Of a stretch of DNA of 64,000 nucleotides, positions 1-8,573 are shown one piece after another (position 1 is the first letter of the stretch; each line of letters opens with the position of its first letter). The position numbers and the translations under genes were made by a program. Below the pieces are notes generated by a model. It worked only from the letters and a program-made list of their open reading frames with translations, searched no databases and had not been told where the DNA came from. This DNA comes from Aquicoccus sp. G2-2 (GTDB lineage: Bacteria > Pseudomonadota > Alphaproteobacteria > Rhodobacterales > Rhodobacteraceae). The stretch is from the NCBI RefSeq assembly GCF_034555965.1, contig NZ_JAYDCK010000003.1:2914001-2978000 (forward strand), given 5' to 3'.

Positions 1-291
1 GCCGGAAACCTGCTGGAAGAGGCGGCGTTGGTGGTGAACACAACATCGCTTGGTATGGTAGGCAAGCCGGAGCTTCGTGTTCCACTGGATGGGATCAGCC
101 CGAAAGCAATTGTTACCGACCTTGTTTATAACCCGCTGAAAACCCGACTTCTGCGCGAGGCAGAAGAGATTGGATGTGTCACGGTCGACGGGCTGGGAAT
201 GTTGATTCATCAGGCCGTGCCGGCGTTCGAACGGTGGTTCGGACAGCGCCCGGTGGTGGATGAGGCGATACGCGCGGCAGTGCTACGGTGA
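1..291 (+). CDS. aroE: Shikimate dehydrogenase, C-terminal part (5' truncated by window)
   Basis: The reading frame is open from base 1 and ends with TGA at 289-291; the N-terminal two thirds lie outside the window. The visible 96 residues contain the NTSLGM stretch, the YNP..T..L motif and the GLGML..Q...FE..FG segment that are typical of the C-terminal NADP-binding half of AroE, which reduces 3-dehydroshikimate to shikimate in aromatic amino acid synthesis. The stop overlaps the start of the next gene by 4 bases, so the two are translationally coupled. The aroE-coaE-dnaQ order is the usual one in Rhodobacterales. Confidence 0.93.
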   Translation, partial: AGNLLEEAALVVNTTSLGMVGKPELRVPLDGISPKAIVTDLVYNPLKTRLLREAEEIGCVTVDGLGMLIHQAVPAFERWFGQRPVVDEAIRAAVLR

Positions 292-878
292 GCTTTCTTC
301 TGGGATTAACCGGCTCTATCGGGATGGGCAAATCGGCAACCGCAAAGCTTTTTGCCGAAGCTGGTTGCGATGTGTGGGACGCGGACGCAGCGGTGCACCG
401 GCTTTATGCAAAGGGCGGTGCGGCGGTCGCACCGATGGCCGAAGCCTTTCCCGAGGCGATAGAGGGCGGCGTGGTATCGCGCGAGGTATTAAAGCGCATC
501 ATCGGGAACACGCCGGATGCCTTGGCGAAGATCGAAGCTATTGTGCATCCGCTGGTCGGGGCAGACCGCGCGGAATTTATCGCCGGTGCGCAGGCCGACA
601 TTATAGTCTTGGATATCCCGCTGCTTTTTGAGACCGGGGGCAACAAGGCAATGGATGCGGTTGTGGTGGTGTCGATTGATGCACAGACCCAGCGCGAGCG
701 TGTGCTGGCGCGTGGCACAATGAGTGAGGCGCAGTTTGAAGCGATTTTGGCCAAGCAGGTGCCGGACGCACAAAAGCGTGCGCAGGCCGATTATGTTGTC
801 CTGACAGACACGGTTGAGAACGCGCGCGCGCAGGTGCAGGATGTGATTGCGGATATTCGGAGCAGGCGCGATGCGTGA
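288..878 (+). CDS. coaE: Dephospho-CoA kinase
   Basis: 196-residue protein starting at GTG 288, inside the aroE stop (GTGA overlap). It phosphorylates the 3'-hydroxyl of dephospho-CoA, the last step of CoA synthesis. The N-terminus carries the P-loop GLTGSIGMGKS (residues 6-16), followed by DADAAVH and later the LDIPLLFE segment (about residue 108) that are characteristic of CoaE. Length fits the family (about 200). GTG is chosen because the P-loop must sit within the first 20 residues. The stop overlaps the dnaQ start by 8 bases, so aroE, coaE and dnaQ form one operon. Confidence 0.95.
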   Translation: MSFLLGLTGSIGMGKSATAKLFAEAGCDVWDADAAVHRLYAKGGAAVAPMAEAFPEAIEGGVVSREVLKRIIGNTPDALAKIEAIVHPLVGADRAEFIAGAQADIIVLDIPLLFETGGNKAMDAVVVVSIDAQTQRERVLARGTMSEAQFEAILAKQVPDAQKRAQADYVVLTDTVENARAQVQDVIADIRSRRDA

Positions 879-1568
879 GATCGTTCTCGATACGGAAACC
901 ACCGGGTTTGACCCGGAGACGGGGGACAGGATCGTTGAGATCGGTGCTGTTGAGCTGTTCAATCATATGCCGACAGGGAACAAGTATCACCAATATATCA
1001 ACCCGCAGCGTGACATGCCGCAAGATGCGTTCGAAGTGCACGGGCTGAGCGAAGAGTTTTTGCGAGACAAGCCGGTTTTTGCCAAAATTGGGCAGGCGTT
1101 TCTTGATTTCATTGGCGATGCAAAGCTGGTGATTCACAATGCCAGCTTTGACATGAAGTTTCTCAATGCGGAACTGGGCTGGATCAACTTGCCAAAGCTG
1201 CCAATGGATCAGGCAATCGACACGTTGATGATTGCGCGGAAAAAATTCCCGGATCACCCGCGTCGCTTGATGCGCTGTGCCGCCGTTTCAGCATTGATAA
1301 CTCGAACCGGACGTTGCACGGCGCCTTGCTGGACAGCGAAATTCTGGCGGAAGTTTACCTTGAGCTTATCGGTGGCCGACAGCCGGATTTCGGTTTGAAC
1401 GTGGCGACGGGGCAGAGCCAAAATGGTGGGGGAGTGGTGGCGGATTGGCGCGCACCCCCAAGGCCCGCGCCACTGCCTTCGCGGCTCACCGAAGAAGAAG
1501 CCGCCGCGCATCGCGCCCTTGTGGACGCCATGGGCGACGGTGCGCTTTGGAAGAAATACAGCGGTTGA
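871..1568 (+). pseudogene. dnaQ: DNA polymerase III epsilon subunit (3'-5' proofreading exonuclease), split by a -1 frameshift
   Basis: Start ATG 871 overlaps the coaE stop. The first frame gives the Exo I motif DTETTGF (about residue 7), EIGAVEL, Exo II (HNASFDMKF, about residue 90) and [11 protein letters not shown]. It then goes out of frame near 1240-1255. The +2-shifted frame resumes at once with [38 protein letters not shown] (read in pieces), the normal DnaQ C-terminus including Exo III, and stops at 1568. One base is missing, either in the A6 run at 1240-1245 or in CCCGG just after it. DnaQ gives replicative fidelity, so a true knock-out would be surprising; a sequence error is likelier. 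Without the frameshift the protein would be about 232 residues, the normal alphaproteobacterial length. Confidence 0.9.
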
Positions 1569-1575
1569 ACCGTGG

Positions 1576-2070
1576 TCAGTTCGTCGGCGCGTTTTCCTGT
1601 TCGGCCTGACGGCGGGAGAGTTCCTGCCGGTAGAGTGCCAGAAAGTCGATATTATCGAGGTTGAGCGGCGGAAAGCCGCCATCGCGGGTGATGTCCGAAA
1701 CAATCCGGCGCAGGAACGGGAACAACATCCGGGGGCATTCGATCAGCAAGAATGGATGTAGCTGATCCTCGGGCACGCCACCGATCAGGAAAAGACCGGC
1801 ATAGTCGATTTCGAGTAGAAAAATCTTGGTTTCCGGCGTGGTCTTGTCGTGGGATTCGATGTTGAGCTTGATCGAAACCTCATATTGACCTTCGGCTTCG
1901 CGGTTCCGCGCATCGAGGTTTACTTGCACTTGAATGTCAGGCGAAACCTCGCCTTGTGCGCCTTTTTGAGCAAGAATGTTCTCGAAGCTGAGATCGCGCA
2001 CGAATTGGTTGATTACATTGAGTTGGACCTGTGGGGTCTCGGTCGCTGCGCCGTTTTCGGTGTCGGCCAT
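1576..2070 (-). CDS. secB: Protein-export chaperone SecB
   Basis: 164 residues. SecB is a cytosolic tetrameric chaperone that holds preproteins unfolded and hands them to SecA. The sequence has the family core: QVQLNVINQFVRDLSFENI near residue 20, then YEVSIKLNIE, IFLLEIDYAGLF, and LLIECPRMLFPFLRRIVSDITRDGGFPPL in the second half, which is the peptide-groove and tetramer region. The reading frame is open 33 codons further upstream, but the ATG at 2070 is preferred: it has GGAG a few bases upstream and gives the usual SecB N-terminus (MADTEN..). It converges on dnaQ with a 7-base gap. Confidence 0.95.
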   Translation of the reverse strand: MADTENGAATETPQVQLNVINQFVRDLSFENILAQKGAQGEVSPDIQVQVNLDARNREAEGQYEVSIKLNIESHDKTTPETKIFLLEIDYAGLFLIGGVPEDQLHPFLLIECPRMLFPFLRRIVSDITRDGGFPPLNLDNIDFLALYRQELSRRQAEQENAPTN

Positions 2071-2116
2071 GGGTCTCTCCGGGGATTGGTTCGAATTGTC
2101 TCTGACTGAGCCAAAC

Positions 2117-2611
2117 TTAGTGCTTTGTCCACCCCGAAGGCCGGTGCGTCGGGCGCTTTGAGTGGTCAATTTCGGTGAAGTCGCCGTCGATCACATCGCC
2201 ATCAGGCTCGTGCGGGTCACTGTAAGGTCCGCGTTGCGGCCCACCGCCCATATCGAAATGTGCAACGGTAACCTTGGAGCGGATCCAACGCATCACCGCA
2301 CGGCGCACGCCGGGTATCAGCAGCAGAAAGCCGAGCGAGTCGGTGAAGAACCCCGGTGTAAGCAGCAGCGCGCCAGAAAACAGGATCATTGCACCATGCG
2401 CCAATGGCTCTGTCGGGTCGCGCAATTCGGAAAACGAGCTTTGCAGATCACCCAGCGCAGCGACGCCCTGACTACGGACAAGCCACGTGCCCAGCACTGC
2501 CGTGAAAACGACGATGAGCAAGGTATAACCCAGCCCGATCAGCCCGCCAACCTTGATGAAAAGAGCGATTTCGATGAGCGGAACACCGATAAAGGCCAGA
2601 AAAAGCCACAT
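2117..2611 (-). CDS. fxsA: FxsA family membrane protein
   Basis: 164 residues with the FxsA hallmark N-terminus (MWLFLAFIGVPLIEIALFI), a second hydrophobic segment (about 23-45), and two more around 75-100 including the LLLTPGFFTDSLGFLLLIP signature. The C-terminal 55 residues are polar. FxsA was named in E. coli as a suppressor of phage T7 exclusion by F plasmid; the cellular role is not known. It lies upstream of and co-directional with secB, 46 bases apart, and divergent from the Tim44-like gene. Confidence 0.88.
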   Translation of the reverse strand: MWLFLAFIGVPLIEIALFIKVGGLIGLGYTLLIVVFTAVLGTWLVRSQGVAALGDLQSSFSELRDPTEPLAHGAMILFSGALLLTPGFFTDSLGFLLLIPGVRRAVMRWIRSKVTVAHFDMGGGPQRGPYSDPHEPDGDVIDGDFTEIDHSKRPTHRPSGWTKH

Positions 2612-2720
2612 AAAGACGAACTCCTATTGTTCATTCGGCGCAATGGACTTGACCGCGCCCGGCGGATACATAAGTGCAGATCACGTGTGTTTCCATGCGC
2701 CAGCCAAAAAAGAGGTAACG

Positions 2721-3380
2721 ATGAACTCGCCCATTTTGCAACTTCTGGTGCTGGCCGGTATCGCCATATTCCTGATTCTGCGTTTGAAAAATGTGCTGGG
2801 CACGCGCGATGGATTTGAAGCTCCGCCCGCGCCGCGGCCAGTGGGGCGGCGGAGCGGTAATCCTGAGCTGGAAGTGATCGAAGGCGGACCGGACCGCGAT
2901 ATTACTGACCATGTTCCAGACGACAGTGATGCAGCCAAAGCTCTGGCCAAGATGAAGCGGGCCGAACCGAGTTTTAACGTTTCAGAATTCTTGCAGGGCG
3001 CGCGTGGTGCCTATGAGATGATTTTGATTGCCTTTGAGCACGGTGAGATGGCGAAGATCAAAGGCTTTCTTGGGGCGGATGTTTACGAGGCTTTCGCCGG
3101 TGTTGTTGAGCAGCGCGAGAAAGACGGGCTTCAGATTGAAGCCGAATTCGTTGGCGTGCGGGAAACCACGTTGATGGACGCACAGTTTGACGACGCCACC
3201 AAGACGGCCGAGATTACGGTGCGGCTTGTTGGTGAGCAGACAAGCGTTGTGCGCAACCGTGCCGGTGAGATTGTTGAAGGTGAGGTGGGCAAGGCTGTTC
3301 GTCAGAAAGATATCTGGACCTTCGAGCGGGCTATGGGCTCGAACGATCCGAACTGGCAGCTTGTCGCAACCGGCGAATGA
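2721..3380 (+). CDS. Tim44/TimA-like inner-membrane-anchored protein
   Basis: 219 residues. A single N-terminal transmembrane segment (about residues 4-22) is followed by a proline-rich linker and a C-terminal Tim44-like (mba1) domain from about residue 85 (FNVSEFLQGARGAYEMILIAFEHGE..). Mitochondrial Tim44 is part of the protein-import motor; bacterial homologues are membrane-attached and of unsettled function. Start ATG 2721 is preceded by AGAGG; the frame is open further upstream but that part has no domain. The stop overlaps the mltA ATG (ATGA), so the two are coupled; this pairing with MltA is common in Rhodobacterales. Confidence 0.85.
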   Translation: MNSPILQLLVLAGIAIFLILRLKNVLGTRDGFEAPPAPRPVGRRSGNPELEVIEGGPDRDITDHVPDDSDAAKALAKMKRAEPSFNVSEFLQGARGAYEMILIAFEHGEMAKIKGFLGADVYEAFAGVVEQREKDGLQIEAEFVGVRETTLMDAQFDDATKTAEITVRLVGEQTSVVRNRAGEIVEGEVGKAVRQKDIWTFERAMGSNDPNWQLVATGE

Positions 3381-4429
3381 AGCCCGTCCTACGGTTGCTG
3401 GCGGTTGCCGGACTTGTTTTGAGCGCGTCGGGAATTGCTGCCGATGCGCGGGCGGTTGAGTTGGAGACGCATATTCTCGATTTCAAGGCGCTTGACGGCT
3501 GGGAGAAAGATGACCACGCCGCCGCACTTAAAGTGTTTCGCGAAACGTGCCCCGATATGAAAGGCCCGGACTGGCGCACACTTTGCGCATTGGCAGGGGA
3601 TCAGAAAGACGCGAAAGCTTTCTTCGAGTTGTTCTTCCGTCCGGTCTTGATCGAGGATGGCGCGCCGGGGCTTTTCACCGGCTATTTCGAACCGGAGCTT
3701 GATGGTGATTACTACCCTTCAGCGCGGTTTCGTTACCCGGTTTACCGCATGCCAACCGAAGCGCGCGAAGCTTCGCGATGGTTGACCCGGAGAGAAATTG
3801 AAACCGGTGAAGAGATGCAGGGCCGTGGGCTTGAAATTGCATGGGTGGACGACCCCGTTGAGTTGTTCTTTCTGCAAGTGCAAGGCTCTGGCAGGATCAG
3901 GATGCCGAATGGGACGCATATTCGCGTTGGCTATGCCGGATCGAACGGGCACAAATACCATTCCATCGGGGCAGAGTTGATCCGCCGGGGAACCTATAAT
4001 GCGCATCAGGTGAGTGCGGATGTGATCAAGAACTGGGTGCGGCGTAACCCGGTCGAGGGGCAGGAGCTGTTGCGGCATAATCCGTCCTATGTTTTTTTCC
4101 GCGTTGTGAACGATGTTCCCGCTGAAAAGGGGCCGCTTGGTGCGATGAACCGTTCTATCACTGCGCTGCGGTCGGTCGCGGTGGATCGGCGCTATGTTCC
4201 TTTGGGCGCGCCGGTATGGATTGAAAAGGATGGCAAGAAGCCGATGCACCGTTTGATGATTGCGCAGGATACCGGCTCTGCCATCCGGGGCGCGCAGCGA
4301 GCGGACATATTCTTTGGCACCGGGGACAAGGCCGGGCGCGCCGCCGGGAAGTTGCGTGATCCGGGGCGGATGCTGGTGTTGATGCCGATCCAGCGGGCTT
4401 ATGCGATGTTGCCTGCGGATAGTGAGTGA
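3377..4429 (+). CDS. mltA: Membrane-bound lytic murein transglycosylase A
   Basis: 350 residues with a cleavable-type signal sequence (residues 1 to about 26, ending ADARA). The MltA domain follows (GLFTGYFEPELDGD at about residue 95, LFFLQVQGSGRI about residue 165) and then a C-terminal 3D domain (RLMIAQDTGSAIRGAQRADIFFG), whose Asp in DIFFG corresponds to the family's catalytic acid. It cleaves the MurNAc-GlcNAc bond to make 1,6-anhydro-muropeptides in the periplasm. No lipobox cysteine is seen near the signal cleavage site, so membrane attachment may differ from E. coli MltA. Coupled to the Tim44-like gene upstream; smr follows 9 bases on. Confidence 0.92.
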   Translation: MKPVLRLLAVAGLVLSASGIAADARAVELETHILDFKALDGWEKDDHAAALKVFRETCPDMKGPDWRTLCALAGDQKDAKAFFELFFRPVLIEDGAPGLFTGYFEPELDGDYYPSARFRYPVYRMPTEAREASRWLTRREIETGEEMQGRGLEIAWVDDPVELFFLQVQGSGRIRMPNGTHIRVGYAGSNGHKYHSIGAELIRRGTYNAHQVSADVIKNWVRRNPVEGQELLRHNPSYVFFRVVNDVPAEKGPLGAMNRSITALRSVAVDRRYVPLGAPVWIEKDGKKPMHRLMIAQDTGSAIRGAQRADIFFGTGDKAGRAAGKLRDPGRMLVLMPIQRAYAMLPADSE

Positions 4430-4438
4430 GGCGCGGCG

Positions 4439-5017
4439 ATGAGCGGGCGACGTGTTTCACCGGACGAAGCGGCACTTTGGCGCAAGGTTGCCCAAAGTGC
4501 CGAACGCCTGCACCGTGAGCGCAAACCGGATGGCGGTTTCCCTCAGCCAAAGCCAAAACCGATGAAACGGCCGGTTGTGGATTTGCAGCCTTTCACTATG
4601 GGTGGCACAGCGAAGATGCCCGCAGATGATTTGGCCAAGCCGGTGACAGACCGGGTGGCCCAAGCACCATTGCGGATGGATCGGAAGGCCCACGCCAAGC
4701 TGAAACGTGGCAAGCTGCGCCCGGAAGGCAAGCTTGATCTTCACGGTATGACGCTGGAGCGCGCCCACCCGCAGTTGGTGGGTTTTATCCTGAGAGCGCA
4801 GGCAGACGGCAAGCGGCTTGTGCTGGTGGTGACAGGCAAAGGAAAGCATCGCGATGATGACGGTCCGATCCCGGTACGTCACGGCGTGTTGCGCCATCAG
4901 GTGCCGCATTGGCTTTCGGTGCCGCCGCTGGCGCAAGTGGTGTTGCAAGTGGCGCAAGCGCATCGCAGCCACGGCGGGGGTGGTGCATATTACGTTTACT
5001 TACGCCGTATTCGGTAG
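4439..5017 (+). CDS. Smr/MutS2-C domain protein (putative DNA endonuclease)
   Basis: 192 residues. The N-terminal 95 residues are basic and low in structure; the C-terminal half is an Smr domain with the LDLHGMTLERA motif (about residue 99) and the LVVTGKGKH motif (about residue 133). Smr domains are nicking nucleases or nucleic-acid-binding modules; the substrate of stand-alone Smr proteins in alphaproteobacteria is not settled. It is the last gene of the Tim44-like/mltA/smr run and overlaps the 3' end of the convergent MFS gene by 18 bases. Confidence 0.88.
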   Translation: MSGRRVSPDEAALWRKVAQSAERLHRERKPDGGFPQPKPKPMKRPVVDLQPFTMGGTAKMPADDLAKPVTDRVAQAPLRMDRKAHAKLKRGKLRPEGKLDLHGMTLERAHPQLVGFILRAQADGKRLVLVVTGKGKHRDDDGPIPVRHGVLRHQVPHWLSVPPLAQVVLQVAQAHRSHGGGGAYYVYLRRIR

Positions 5018-6223
5018 CGCCTGACGGCTGCGTGAAATGCCAAGCCACATCATCATGGTGGTGAACACGAACCACAAACCGACAAACGAATATTGCGTAT
5101 CAAGCCCGATCCCGAGATCAAGCCCGATCCCGGTCAGCCCCGGCCCGATGGCCGATCCGAACACCATCACGGCGGTCGCCATCGCTTTTATGGAGCCGAT
5201 ATTCGCAGTGCCGTAAAAATCGGCCCAGAAGGCGTTCGGCACCGTCATCATCGCGCCATTGGCGGCGGCGGCAAAGAAAAACCCGAGGATCAGCCCCGGA
5301 ATACCGCTTGTCATTGCGAAGGACAGAAAGGCGATCGTGAACGGGAGTTGGATGAATGGCATGAGCCGCGCCGTGCCGAACCGGTCAAGCGCCACGCCGA
5401 AGACCAGAGAAAACAGGAACGTCATCACGGTATAGAGCGGGAACAGTGCCACGAAGCTCAGGTGGCTGATGCCTTTCAGAGCGGCATAGTCCACCTGATT
5501 AAAGAAAAACGCAGTGATAAAGGCCGCTGGCCCGAGAAGGGCCGGCACTGTGAACCAGAAGAGCGGATGTTTGAGCGCCTCGCCGCGGGTCCAGTGACGC
5601 GCCTCCATGCCTAGGGTCGACTCGGACGTGGCAAAGCTCTGTGGCGTGCGCTCATTGCGCAGAAGCAACATCAGAAGCGGGATGCCGCAGAGCGTGATCC
5701 CGGCGCAGATCACCCAGAGCATGCGCCACGCGACAAACGGCAGCAACGCCACGAAAAGCAGCGGCAGGACGGCCTCTCCGATGCCAACGCCGACGGCGGC
5801 GATGGAAAGGGCGCGGCCGCGTGTGGCGATGAACCAGCGGGCCATGGCGACGACGGCGATGTGGCTTGTCATACCCTGGCCGGTAAAGCGCAGGGTAAAG
5901 ATGACCACGGGCAGGATCCACGCGCCGTGCGCCCCGGCCATGAAGAGGCTCGCCCCTGCCAACATGGCAAGAATGATTGGCCCCAGCGCGCGCACCCGAA
6001 AGCGATCGGTCAGCCCGCCCGCCCAGACCATCAGAATGGCCGAAGCAGAGGTGCCGAGCGTATAAATGCCACCCCATTGACCATGAGAAAGGCCATACGC
6101 CTCGCGAATTTCGCCAGCGAAAACCGAGATGAAAAAGGTTTGACCGAAGCTCGACAGAAAGGTGAGCAGCATCCCGGCGGCAAGCCATGGCAGGTTTTCG
6201 GAAATGAAGCGCAGGGTTCCCAT
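5000..6223 (-). CDS. MFS transporter, 12 membrane segments
   Basis: 407 residues with about twelve hydrophobic segments in two bundles. The loop after helix 2 contains GGLTDRFRVRALGPI, a form of the MFS motif A (G-x3-D-R-x-R). The substrate cannot be told from the sequence; general fold resembles the oxalate/formate and monocarboxylate-type MFS carriers. The frame is open 13 codons upstream of the chosen start, but ATG 6223 is favoured by an AGAAGG ribosome site 4 bases upstream and because upstream residues are a poorly conserved basic tail. It ends within smr. Confidence 0.85.
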   Translation of the reverse strand: MGTLRFISENLPWLAAGMLLTFLSSFGQTFFISVFAGEIREAYGLSHGQWGGIYTLGTSASAILMVWAGGLTDRFRVRALGPIILAMLAGASLFMAGAHGAWILPVVIFTLRFTGQGMTSHIAVVAMARWFIATRGRALSIAAVGVGIGEAVLPLLFVALLPFVAWRMLWVICAGITLCGIPLLMLLLRNERTPQSFATSESTLGMEARHWTRGEALKHPLFWFTVPALLGPAAFITAFFFNQVDYAALKGISHLSFVALFPLYTVMTFLFSLVFGVALDRFGTARLMPFIQLPFTIAFLSFAMTSGIPGLILGFFFAAAANGAMMTVPNAFWADFYGTANIGSIKAMATAVMVFGSAIGPGLTGIGLDLGIGLDTQYSFVGLWFVFTTMMMWLGISRSRQALPNTA

Positions 6224-6281
6224 GCGCCTTCTGTTTCGTAATTTCTGCGGAAGTGGAAGCACAAAGCGTGTTTTGCGCGCT

Positions 6282-6565
6282 TTAACGATCCTGCCAGCGG
6301 TGATAGCGCATCACCAGTTCGGATTCGCAAATCTTGAATAACAGGAAGAATGCCAGCGCGACCAGCCCGTAAAACACGATCTGGAGAAACTGCAACCAAC
6401 CCCCGAAGTGAACGCGAGCCAACCATGCTGCCGCAAGAATCGCAGGTTCGCCATGCTTAGATCAAGCAGATTGAACGAAGAATAAGCGACCATCACCGCC
6501 GCGCCCCCCGCCAACAAAAACACCAATAAGGCGGGATAGCGCGTGATCTGAAAGAACCGTTTCAT
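6282..6565 (-). pseudogene. Small inner-membrane protein, split by a -1 frameshift
   Basis: The first 53 codons (MKRFFQITRYPALLVFLLAGG.., one membrane segment) run into a run of five Cs at 6400-6404 (five Gs on the coding strand). After it the frame loses sense, while the neighbouring frame gives a plausible second half: GWLQFLQIVFYGLVALAFFL (second membrane segment) then KICESELVMRYHRWQDR and a TAA at 6282-6284. One extra G restores a roughly 94-residue two-helix protein. It sits between hslU and the MFS gene on the same strand. Function unknown. Confidence 0.72.
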
Positions 6566-6608
6566 CGTGTTGTCGCCCGTCCTGCGCCCGAAGGTTTACA
6601 AGGTCAGG

Positions 6609-7919
6609 TTATAGCACGTAGCGGCTTAGATCGGTGGATTTGGTCAGCTCACCGAGGTTTTTATCGACAAACGCCTCGTTCACGGTCACCTGTTCGCCGG
6701 AGCGATCCGGCGCGGTGAAGCTCAATTCTTCGAAAACCCGCTCTATCACTGTATAGAGCCTGCGTGCGCCGATATTTTCGACCGACTGGTTGACCTCGGC
6801 CGCGATTTTCGCCAGCGCGGCGATGCCGTCGTCTGTGAACTCTACGGTCACCTCTTCGGTTTGCATAAGCGCGGTGTATTGCCGGGTTAGCGCGTTATCG
6901 GTTTCCGTCAGGATGCGCACGAAATCCTCTTCGGTGAGCGCGCGCAGCTCCACCCGGATCGGCAGGCGGCCTTGCAATTCGGGCAGAAGGTCAGAGGGTT
7001 TGGCGATGTGAAAAGCGCCCGAGGCGATAAACAAGATATGGTCGGTCTTTACCGCACCATGCTTGGTGGAAACGGTGGTGCCTTCGATCAGCGGCAGCAG
7101 GTCGCGCTGCACCCCTTCGCGCGAAACATCACCACCGCGGGCCTCTTTGCGGGCGGTGACCTTGTCGATCTCGTCGATGAAAACGATGCCGCTTTGCTCT
7201 ACCGCCTCAAGGGCCGCCTTGTTGACTGTCTCATCATCGAGAAGCTTGTCGGCCTCTTCGCTGATCAGCAGGCCATAGCTATCCGCCACGCGCATTTTGC
7301 GTCGGGTGGTGCGGCCACCGAAGGCTTTGCCGAAAATATCACCGAGGTTCATCATCCCCATCTGGCTTCCCGGCTGGCCGGGGATATCCAGCATCCCGCC
7401 CATCGGGTTCGAGGTGTCGGCGACTTCAAGCTCAATCTCGGTATCGTCAAGCTCTCCGGATTTGAGCTTCTTGCGGAACATTTCAAGTGTGCCTTCGCGG
7501 GCGTTCTCTCCGGCGATGGCGTGCAGAACGCGGTCTTCGGCTGCGCGCTGGGCCTTGGCGGTGACGTCTTCGCGCATGTGTTCGCGGGTCATCGAGATTG
7601 AGGCATCTACCAGATCGCGGATGATTTGTTCCACGTCGCGGCCAACATAACCGACTTCGGTAAACTTGGTGGCTTCAACCTTGATGAAAGGGGCTTTGGC
7701 GAGCTTGGCAAGACGCCGGGAGATTTCGGTTTTACCTACGCCGGTCGGGCCGATCATCAAGATATTCTTTGGGTAAACCTCGTCGCGCAGGTCATCATCG
7801 AGATGGCTGCGCCGCCATCTGTTGCGCAGCGCCACCGCAACGGCGCGCTTGGCATCGCTTTGGCCAATGATGAAACGGTCGAGTTCCGAGACGATTTCGC
7901 GGGGGGTGAGGTCGGTCAT
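6609..7919 (-). CDS. hslU: HslU, ATPase subunit of the HslVU protease
   Basis: 436 residues, AAA+ unfoldase of the HslVU (ClpYQ) protease. Walker A GPTGVGKT is at residues 57-64; the [14 protein letters not shown] pore-loop region is at about 90; Walker [12 protein letters not shown] is at about 245, followed by sensor and arginine-finger segments ([18 protein letters not shown] near residue 385). The C-terminal LSRYVL tail is the HslV-activating tail. It overlaps hslV by 4 bases (ATGA), so both subunits are made together. Confidence 0.97.
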   Translation of the reverse strand: MTDLTPREIVSELDRFIIGQSDAKRAVAVALRNRWRRSHLDDDLRDEVYPKNILMIGPTGVGKTEISRRLAKLAKAPFIKVEATKFTEVGYVGRDVEQIIRDLVDASISMTREHMREDVTAKAQRAAEDRVLHAIAGENAREGTLEMFRKKLKSGELDDTEIELEVADTSNPMGGMLDIPGQPGSQMGMMNLGDIFGKAFGGRTTRRKMRVADSYGLLISEEADKLLDDETVNKAALEAVEQSGIVFIDEIDKVTARKEARGGDVSREGVQRDLLPLIEGTTVSTKHGAVKTDHILFIASGAFHIAKPSDLLPELQGRLPIRVELRALTEEDFVRILTETDNALTRQYTALMQTEEVTVEFTDDGIAALAKIAAEVNQSVENIGARRLYTVIERVFEELSFTAPDRSGEQVTVNEAFVDKNLGELTKSTDLSRYVL

Positions 7920-8473
7920 TTCGAGATAGTCTCCAGCGTCAGATTGCCATTGGTGTACACGCAGATGTCTGCTGCGATTGCCATTGCCTTGCGGGCGATT
8001 TCTTCGGCTGACATATCGGTTTCCATCAGACCGCGGGCAGCGGCGAGCGCGTAGTTTCCGCCAGAGCCGATGGCAGTGACGTCATGTTCAGGTTCCAGCA
8101 CATCACCGGCGCCGGTGATTACCAAAAGGTCGTCACCATCGGTTACGATCAGCATGGCTTCCAGCTTTTGCAGGTATTTGTCGGTCCGCCAGTCCTTTGC
8201 CAGCTCGACCGAGGCGCGGGCCAATTGGCCGGGGGTTGCTTCGAGCTTGGCTTCAAGTCGCTCCAGCAAGGTGAAGGCATCCGCTGTGCTTCCGGCGAAG
8301 CCTGCAACCACATCATACCCGCCCGGTGAAAGCGTGCGCACCTTGCGGGCAGTGCCTTTGATTACCGTCTGGCCAAGGCTGACCTGTCCGTCACCAGCAA
8401 TCACTACTTCGCCGCCTTTTTTGACGCCGATAATCGTGGTGCCGTGCCAGCCGGGGAAGTGCTCTTTCGCCAT
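7916..8473 (-). CDS. hslV: HslV, peptidase subunit of the HslVU protease
   Basis: 185 residues; N-terminal-nucleophile threonine peptidase. The catalytic Thr is exposed after removal of an 11-residue leader ([11 protein letters not shown], Thr12), and GDGQVSLG and [14 protein letters not shown] are the usual core motifs. The leader of about 11 residues is typical of alphaproteobacterial HslV. Strong ribosome site AAGGAG lies upstream, and a heat-shock-like promoter is proposed at 8502-8530. Divergent from the gene at 8574. Confidence 0.97.
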   Translation of the reverse strand: MAKEHFPGWHGTTIIGVKKGGEVVIAGDGQVSLGQTVIKGTARKVRTLSPGGYDVVAGFAGSTADAFTLLERLEAKLEATPGQLARASVELAKDWRTDKYLQKLEAMLIVTDGDDLLVITGAGDVLEPEHDVTAIGSGGNYALAAARGLMETDMSAEEIARKAMAIAADICVYTNGNLTLETISK

Positions 8474-8501
8474 GGTGAAATCTCCTTTGGGTCAGGAGCC
8501 T

Positions 8502-8530
8502 ATATGGCGGCGTGGGCGGCGCGGGGCAAG
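8502..8530 (-). promoter_or_regulatory. Candidate RpoH (sigma-32) promoter for hslVU
   Basis: On the minus strand the order is CTTG (8530-8527), 17 bases, then CGCCATAT (8509-8502). This matches the heat-shock form CTTG-N14/19-CCCCATNT with one mismatch in the -10. It would give a leader of about 20-25 bases before the hslV ATG at 8473, with AAGGAG in it. Known hslVU operons are RpoH-controlled, which supports the reading; found by eye only. Confidence 0.45.
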
Positions 8531-8573
8531 GGCGGGCTTGTGCGCCGTTCTGCGGGGGCATAGCCTGCGCACC

